Source: Rhizophagus irregularis (Eukaryota > Glomeromycota > Glomeromycetes > Glomerales > Glomeraceae). From it: a stretch of DNA of 64,000 bases. The DNA is taken from assembly GCF_026210795.1 (NCBI RefSeq), contig NC_089432.1, forward strand, positions 2,480,001-2,544,000, given 5' to 3'. Both the position numbers and the translations under genes were made by a program. Under the pieces are notes generated by a model. The model was not told the origin of the DNA and made no database searches. It saw nothing but the letters and a program-made list of their open reading frames with translations. Of this stretch, positions 58,342-64,000 are shown one piece after another (positions within the stretch are counted from its first letter, which is position 1; the number at the start of each line of letters is the position of its first letter).

Positions 58342-59079
58342 TGTCGGCTGTGCAGATTATATCAATTTTTTTCGGAGTGGTAAATCCGATATGTTGCACA
58401 ATTTGTGTCAATTAATTTTGCGTAACGTGTTCAATAAATAATACACTAGCTAGTAGCACTACATAACTTATTGTCATAAAAAATAATACCCAATAATTTA
58501 CCAGAACCCTATACAAACAAAGAATTTTTTGTTTTGTCATATAAATAAAACAATCGATTCTTTGTTAAAGGAAAAAGTATAACAAGAACATTAGACATGT
58601 GTTCAATAAATTTAATTAATGTTTAATATTTATTGACATCAAATTTACAATAGGCAGCCCTTTGTAATTAAATTCAATTATTATGGCTGATTTTTGACTC
58701 CAATGAGATGTAGAATTTTATAATGATAAAACTCAAGAATCAAATTGCTTGCTTATTAATAATTCTTCAGCAAATATAATTTATAGTCTATCAGCTTGTA
58801 AAAGAAATGATACAATAGTCAAATATTTTGAAAAAATTTTACATAAAATTATTATTATTTTTTTTTTTAAGGAAAAAATGAAAAAGTAATATTTTGCCCA
58901 ATAAAAATTTTGATGAAATTTGATAGATGCATCTAATAAATTTAGTATTTTTTTTAAAAAAATTACAAATAAATAAACAAATTAAGCATCTTTATTTATT
59001 TTTTTGCAAAATGAACGAATTAAGTTTATTTATCATTTCATTTTTTTCCGCTTATTATACGAATATACAGATGATTTCA
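58342..59079. other. Intergenic, 0.7 kb
   Basis: Mostly AT-rich. A plus-strand stretch near 58712-58850 reads open and protein-like (EFYNDKTQESNCLLIN, ANIIYSLSACKRNDTIVKYF), but it has no start and no recognised domain. It may be a gene scrap. Confidence 0.4.
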
Positions 59080-59640
59080 AAAAAGGTGAAACCCCAGCGC
59101 TATCACAGGAATCACCGATTTCCCTATTCTAATTTCCACTTAATTGAAAAAATAATCTCTTTAAAAAAATCAAATCAAATTACTAATTAATAATTATTAA
59201 GATTATTATTAATCTTGAAATTATTATTAATTTTATTAATTTGGAAAAAAAATGAAACCCGAACCTATCTCAATGTGAAAAAGAAAAATCCATGGAAGAT
59301 GCGTATTCTTTATTCTAATTAAATAAGTAAGAATAAAAAAGGAAATTTCTATAGAAAAAAATATAATAAAAGTAAATGGTAATTATTATGCAAACATAAT
59401 GAATGAACTTTACTAAATTAATCATATTCATACTATGATTATCAATTTTATTTACGTCTATCATTTTTAATTATGTTGTCTTATTTGCACATCATTTTTT
59501 TGTCAGCACTTTTTTTTTTATTAACCTACCATAAACTGGTTGCGGATTCAATGCATAAATCTCGAAGCTTAAAGCATATTTAAACTTAAAAATAAATAAT
59601 AAGCTTAAGCATATATAATGCTATAAAATATCGAAAAAGG
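59080..59640 (-). repeat. Dispersed repeat, copy B (inverted relative to 22120-22800)
   Basis: Its reverse complement carries, in order, the same blocks as the 22-kb copy: tatgctta/ttttaagttta/aagcttcgag, aaaaatgatagacgtaaata, atgattaatttagtaaa, cattgagataggtt. Confidence 0.6.
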
Positions 59641-60701
59641 CTAAACTATATTCTGGCATCAAACCAACATATATTGAACTTCTTGGTTCGAGCGATCAAC
59701 TTCAAATTCTTAGCAAATATGCCCATCTTTACTTGTAGTATCGATTTGACGATCAATACGTTTCTCAGTTTCTCATTTTTGGTTTCAATTCTCATCCTAT
59801 ATCGGACATTATTGGTAGATGATAGATATGTAATGTAAGACAATACCCACATATGGAAAAGAAAGAGAATAAATAAATTTTTTATTTATAAAAAAATTTA
59901 TAGAATAAAATATAAAATATTGACTGGTTATAACTTAATCACGTTTAAATGGAATGGGATGATTTAATTAATAACGCAGAAATTTATTGATGGATACGTA
60001 AATACTAATGTATTAGTAGAATTTATATTTATTGTTATTAATATTACAATAAATACGGTTCTTTCATTCCAGTTGTACCAACCAATAGAAATGTTTATTT
60101 GCGTTCTAAACAAATTTAAAAAGTTCTGTCGCACAAACAAATGCAAGTAGACCAGGTCAATCAAATTGAACTTCAACCAATCGAAAAATGCAACCAAGTG
60201 TGAATTGAGAAGTTAATCCGAAGGGGTGTATCTTTTGCGTCATCTAAAGATAATATCAAAACGTACAGTATATTTAAGAGGTTTAAAATAACGACAATAC
60301 AAGGAATGAATAGTTATTTTTCGATTTTCGATGCATAAAGTCAACAAGGAATTTACTTGTAATTATAGGTGATGTGACACAGTGTTCTAGAATCTCAAGC
60401 TTGTCAATAAATAAATATTTGTTGATATAAAGTGTGCATAGTAAATTTTGTTTGTATTTAATGTAATCAAATAGGTTTTGCCAATTCGTCATTTGAGTCC
60501 GGACCAATAATAAAAGTTAATTTAATTATATGAACACAAGATTAAGATTTGTGTAAAATTTTTATATTTATTGAAATAAAATGATAAACAAATGATGTGA
60601 CGTACAGGTGTTACAAACACAAACATTAAAAAAAATTTTCGTGCCACGTAAATGATACAATTTGGAAAGGTAAATGGTATAAATAATAGTATTCTAATAT
60701 T
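59641..60701. other. Intergenic, 1.1 kb
   Basis: Several short minus-strand frames (60-77 codons) lack domains and have chance-like composition. The segment near 60540-60700 is the 3' side of the Kelch gene. I see no supportable gene. Confidence 0.45.
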
Positions 60702-62358
60702 CTAATTCATAGCAACACCAGGACCAGTTCTTTTTTTAGGATGGTATCTAACCCAACAATAAGTAGGTATAGTACCTACAATAATACCTAACACAGTAAA
60801 TCCAAATATAATACCACCTTGTTGAGCTTGAGTAAAAAGTTTATGTTGTACAGGAAAATCTATTAATGTGTATTGTAATTTTGACCAAATTATGTGAGTT
60901 TTATTTACTGTATCCATTATGTATATTGAATCTGATGGGGTAAATGAATTTTTTAATGATGATTGTGTACTTGGTTTTGCGTTTTCACTTGATTGCACTA
61001 TATATATATTATATAAAGTTAATTATAATTAATATAATTTTTAAAATAAAAATTTAAATGCCTTACTTCCAAAAGCAACAATCATATAATTTCCAACCAA
61101 TGTAGCAGTATGGCCATAACTTTGTAATGGTTCCAAAGAGTTATCACCCAATTGTAATGTGGTCCAACGAAATGGTTGAGATGATGTTGCTAATACTGAA
61201 ATTAACGGATTTGGATATTTTTTACTATCCGAATCGGAGGATGCCTTTCCTAATATAACATCATTTATTCCTCCATAGATAATTATTCTTCCATCCAACG
61301 CTAGTTAAATTAATTTAATGAAATTTAAATTTGTAATTTTTGTAATTTAAGAATTTTAAGAGAAAAAATTACTTACTAACTACTGCGGAATGCATGGTTC
61401 TACCGTTTGGAGGATCACCGACGGTTGGCTTTTTTTAAAAAATTTTGATTAATTTAAGAATAATATTTGATTTACACGTTTCATTGCGTTAACTTACTTG
61501 AAAATCCCATGTATTAGTTTTTGTATTGTAAATAGTCAACTAATAATAATAATGATTCAATTTATATTTTTTTCATATATAATATTTTCACACGCCTTGT
61601 AACTTTGTACTTACATTACTAGTTTGAGCAAATTGATGATCCCTAGAGAATAATTCATCACCAAAACCATTATTTCCATTACTGATTATACTTCCACCAA
61701 AATAAACAATAACACCGTTACGTAACAAAGTAGTAGTAAATCCATGAAGATTACCAAATTGAGGTAAATTAAGAACAAAATTCCAACTCAAAGATCCAGT
61801 ATAAAATAAATCCACTTCACCGTTATTATCCCTTATGCTGAATGTATAAATTGAATCAAAATTCTCGGTATAATTTGAATTAATTGCACGAAATGATGAA
61901 TGTTTTTGTGAAGGATTTTTATCAATATTAGGACGAATCCATTGATTTATACTAGTATTAAAAGCAAATACTCTTGATAAATCAAATTCAAATAAATTAT
62001 TTTGTAATCCTCCAAATAAGAATAACGCTGTTTTTTGTGGATTGGTGGTTGTTTGAGATGGTTCGCTAAGTCCTGGTGATGTTTGAGCGAATGCGTGAGG
62101 TAATATGAAATCCATATTTGTTTTTTTATTCAAATAAATTATTTGAGTTTGACGAGATGATAATGAAGATGGAGATACGTCTATTGAAATGAATTCATTT
62201 GTTAATTCATTGTTCATAATTCCTCCTAGAATATAAAGTGTAGAATTTACAGAAAATATGCATGTTGAAGAATGGCCATATCTTGGTGATAACGATTGTG
62301 AATTTATCGTCGTCGTAAGTAAGAAAATGAAAAAAATTATATATTTTTTATTATTCAT
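60702..62358 (-). CDS. Kelch-repeat single-pass membrane protein, 455 aa
   Basis: Five exons: 61615-62358, 61498-61539 (only 42 nt), 61377-61428 (52 nt), 61067-61300 and 60702-60997; phases add up. An N-terminal signal peptide (KKYIIFFIFLLTTTINSQ) precedes Kelch blades. They are marked by SPRYGHSSTCI...LYILGGI, ALFLFGGLQ, GVIVYFGG, GRTMHSAVV followed by LDGRIIIYGGI, and GHTATLVGNYMIVAFG. They should form a beta-propeller outside the cell or in the secretory lumen. A C-terminal membrane helix GGIIFGFTVLGIIVGTIPTY (about residues 418-437) is followed by a short basic tail (RYHPKKRTG). It has the make-up of a type I membrane protein. Ligand unknown. The two micro-exons each carry one propeller strand. 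Confidence 0.85.
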
Positions 62359-62847
62359 TTCGAAAAAAAAACGAAAAAAAAATTTTTCTTTTTTTTCTTT
62401 CTTTTTTTTTTTTAAAGGAATAAAACTTTTTTTAAAAAAATCATATCAGATATATAAATAGGCATAAAAAACATTCTAAATGAAAGTATATAAATAGTTA
62501 CAATTCTTTTTAAAAAAAAATGATGTGCGACTGATGTACTACTAAATATACCTATAAAACAATGGTTACATTTCCTAATCCTGCATATTTATTTGTTTTT
62601 TCTATTACGCATCTAATACGCATCTTATGTATCACATGCGCCCCTTTGTTGGGTTCCTTCTATAATTGGACAATGAAAAAGGATGTTTTCGGACATCATT
62701 TACCGTAAATATTTATAAGTTAACAAAGTTTTATGGAAATGTGAAGGATCTGCTCCGTCATTTACCAAAACTTTTAAGAAAGTGTTTTGTAAAAAACTGG
62801 CATATTTTAACTCTTTGTACCCAGGCTTTGTTGAAATTACTTTTGAT
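62359..62847. other. Spacer between the Kelch gene and the last ORF
   Basis: T-rich promoter-side sequence of the Kelch gene lies at 62370-62415. Near 62590-62650 are degenerate 'acgcat'-type motifs. From 62719 the frame of the last ORF is already open without an ATG (VNKVLWKCEGSAPSFTK...), so the real start of that gene may lie further up or in a missing exon. Confidence 0.5.
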
Positions 62848-64000
62848 ATGAACAATATGGCGACGCCAACGCCCCCTATCTCACAACGTACTCGTTCAGG
62901 AACGGCCAAAAACTTGGTCCAAGATAAAAATGACGGTGACCATGAAGTTTTTTCAAAAAAAAAGGAACCTGACAATATTGTTACTCCTCTGCAGACTAAT
63001 ATAAATGAACCGCTAGAACCTAAAGAGGCTTCTAGCAGACGCGAACTTCGTAAAAAGAAACAACAAGTTAGTTTTAATACCAACAAACAAGTTTTACAAA
63101 ATACGTCTTCGCCAGTATTCTTGGTCTCTTCGCCCGAAAAAGTCAGTACAAACACAGTGGGCCAATCAACGGACCAAAATCTAGACGTAAACAATGATGC
63201 ATCTAACAAACAAACATCTAGTTCTGCTATTGGTCAAACTTCTGTCGATCATAACAACATCACATCAAATGACCAAATCGTAAATGATCAGCAAGTTATC
63301 TTACCCGATATAGAAATGATCATGGATGAGCAAGAGGACGACACTAATCAATTCCATAAATTAGAAAATAGTAAAATCATTGCCATACTTAAAGTGCCAA
63401 TCAACAACCCTGATAATATTGATGAATATAAAAAATTTATGAAGATCGTACAAAATAGTATTCTCGAGGATTCTATGCTTAAACAAGAAGATATTATTAG
63501 TCTTCAAGTTCAAATTATGACACAGAAAGTTCCAGAAGGCACAGTTGCACAAATGAATGATAACCAGAAAAAAGTTAATAAGATTATTACAGGAATTTCT
63601 TTACAAGCAACATTAATCTCTCAACAAACATGGAAAGATTTACAAGAAACGCCTTATCGATGTGATGGTATAGATTATTTTTTTGAAGAGGTTATAACAA
63701 ATCGTACACGACAAAAACAAAATAATGGAAATTCACAAGATAGGGTCGTACAAGTGTTTAATGCGTCACTTCGTTTGACTACTGCTATAATTAAACCCTT
63801 TATGCGTAAATATGGAGAATTAGAAGAAGAGAAATGTTATTCTCGAAGGCCTCATGCACATGCACCAAATCGTCAAGTAGTTTATATTACCTTTAAAGAT
63901 GCTAATAGTGTTCATCGATTTTACGATAATCACGTGCTTTGGATCTATGGCGAAATGTTATATGTTACTCCATTTTTAATGGATAAAAATATTAGAGAGG
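62848..64000 (+). CDS. Long ORF running off the right edge, possibly a retroelement first ORF
   Basis: From ATG at 62848 (MNNMATPTPPISQRTRSG...) the frame is open for 384 codons to the end of the window. The first 150 residues are polar, low-complexity and rich in Asn, Gln, Ser, Thr and Lys. Then a more globular part begins (ILKVPINNPDNIDEYKKFMK; ISLQATLISQQTWKDLQETP). A segment VVYITFKDANSVHRFYDNHV looks like the RNP1-type strand of an RRM-like fold. The base composition is richer in GC than its neighbours, as in the 27-29 kb element ORF. A LINE ORF1-like or nucleic-acid-binding role is inference. No catalytic motif is seen in the visible part. Start uncertain. Confidence 0.55.
   Translation, partial: MNNMATPTPPISQRTRSGTAKNLVQDKNDGDHEVFSKKKEPDNIVTPLQTNINEPLEPKEASSRRELRKKKQQVSFNTNKQVLQNTSSPVFLVSSPEKVSTNTVGQSTDQNLDVNNDASNKQTSSSAIGQTSVDHNNITSNDQIVNDQQVILPDIEMIMDEQEDDTNQFHKLENSKIIAILKVPINNPDNIDEYKKFMKIVQNSILEDSMLKQEDIISLQVQIMTQKVPEGTVAQMNDNQKKVNKIITGISLQATLISQQTWKDLQETPYRCDGIDYFFEEVITNRTRQKQNNGNSQDRVVQVFNASLRLTTAIIKPFMRKYGELEEEKCYSRRPHAHAPNRQVVYITFKDANSVHRFYDNHVLWIYGEMLYVTPFLMDKNIRE

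Noticed and set aside
59646-60507. Three short minus-strand ORFs of 68-77 codons
   Set aside because: No motif, no splice partner and AT-driven composition; not supportable as genes.
1-64000. tRNA, rRNA, CRISPR or bacterial-type operons
   Set aside because: I scanned for tRNA T-loop motifs, rRNA-like GC-rich blocks and regularly spaced direct repeats with spacers and saw none; the window is eukaryotic with spliced genes.

Overview
The window is a very AT-rich, intron-containing eukaryotic sequence. Several gene families together point to an arbuscular mycorrhizal fungus of the Rhizophagus/Glomeromycotina type: TKL-like kinases joined to Sel1 repeats, BTB-BACK-TLDc proteins, small P450 clusters, F-box/LRR proteins, a Kelch membrane protein, hAT elements and many MITEs. 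This assignment comes from family content and style (short GT-AG introns with AT-rich interiors), not from a database search. Exon coordinates are my own splice reconstructions, checked for phase.

Layout. 1-0.3 kb: 3' end of a Sel1-repeat gene. 0.3-6.7 kb: non-coding, with a MITE and a run of splice-like boundaries on the minus strand. 6.7-9.0 kb: kinase-Sel1 gene whose kinase has lost the catalytic Asp (predicted pseudokinase). 12.3-14.7 kb: a sister gene with an intact kinase but a Sel1 half broken by two one-base frameshifts. 14.7-23 kb: MITEs and dispersed repeats. 23.3-24.9 kb: P450 gene 1. 26.0-27.1 kb: a nested inverted-repeat element with an 8-bp target duplication. 27.2-29.5 kb: an unrecognised repetitive-element ORF interrupted by one TAG, with a structured 3' end. 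31.6-33.1 kb: a frameshifted FAD monooxygenase. 34.3-36.5 kb: two decayed, convergent BTB-TLDc genes. 37.1-40.9 kb: tandem repeats in which a putative signal-peptide exon is repeated five times. The last copy continues into a complete small secreted-protein candidate, and a 2.5-kb hAT transposon with a perfect 8-bp target duplication sits inside the array. 43.3-45.0 kb: P450 gene 2. 46.6-49.4 kb: a 912-aa Sel1-kinase gene with the domain order reversed. 49.9-52.0 kb: a 5'-truncated copy of the 27-29 kb element abutting a broken third P450. 53.4-58.3 kb: two F-box genes. 60.7-62.4 kb: a five-exon Kelch membrane protein. 62.8 kb to the end: a long ORF running off the window, possibly a retroelement ORF.

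There is no operon-like logic. The picture is of expanded families (signalling kinases, ubiquitin-ligase adaptors, P450s) duplicated and broken by transposons. Many breaks are single-base losses in or next to short homopolymers or base repeats, so some may be assembly errors rather than true pseudogenes. The item I would look at first is the signal-peptide exon array at 37.46-40.92 kb. Second is the pair of covarying stem-loops at the 3' end of the 27-29 kb and 50 kb elements.
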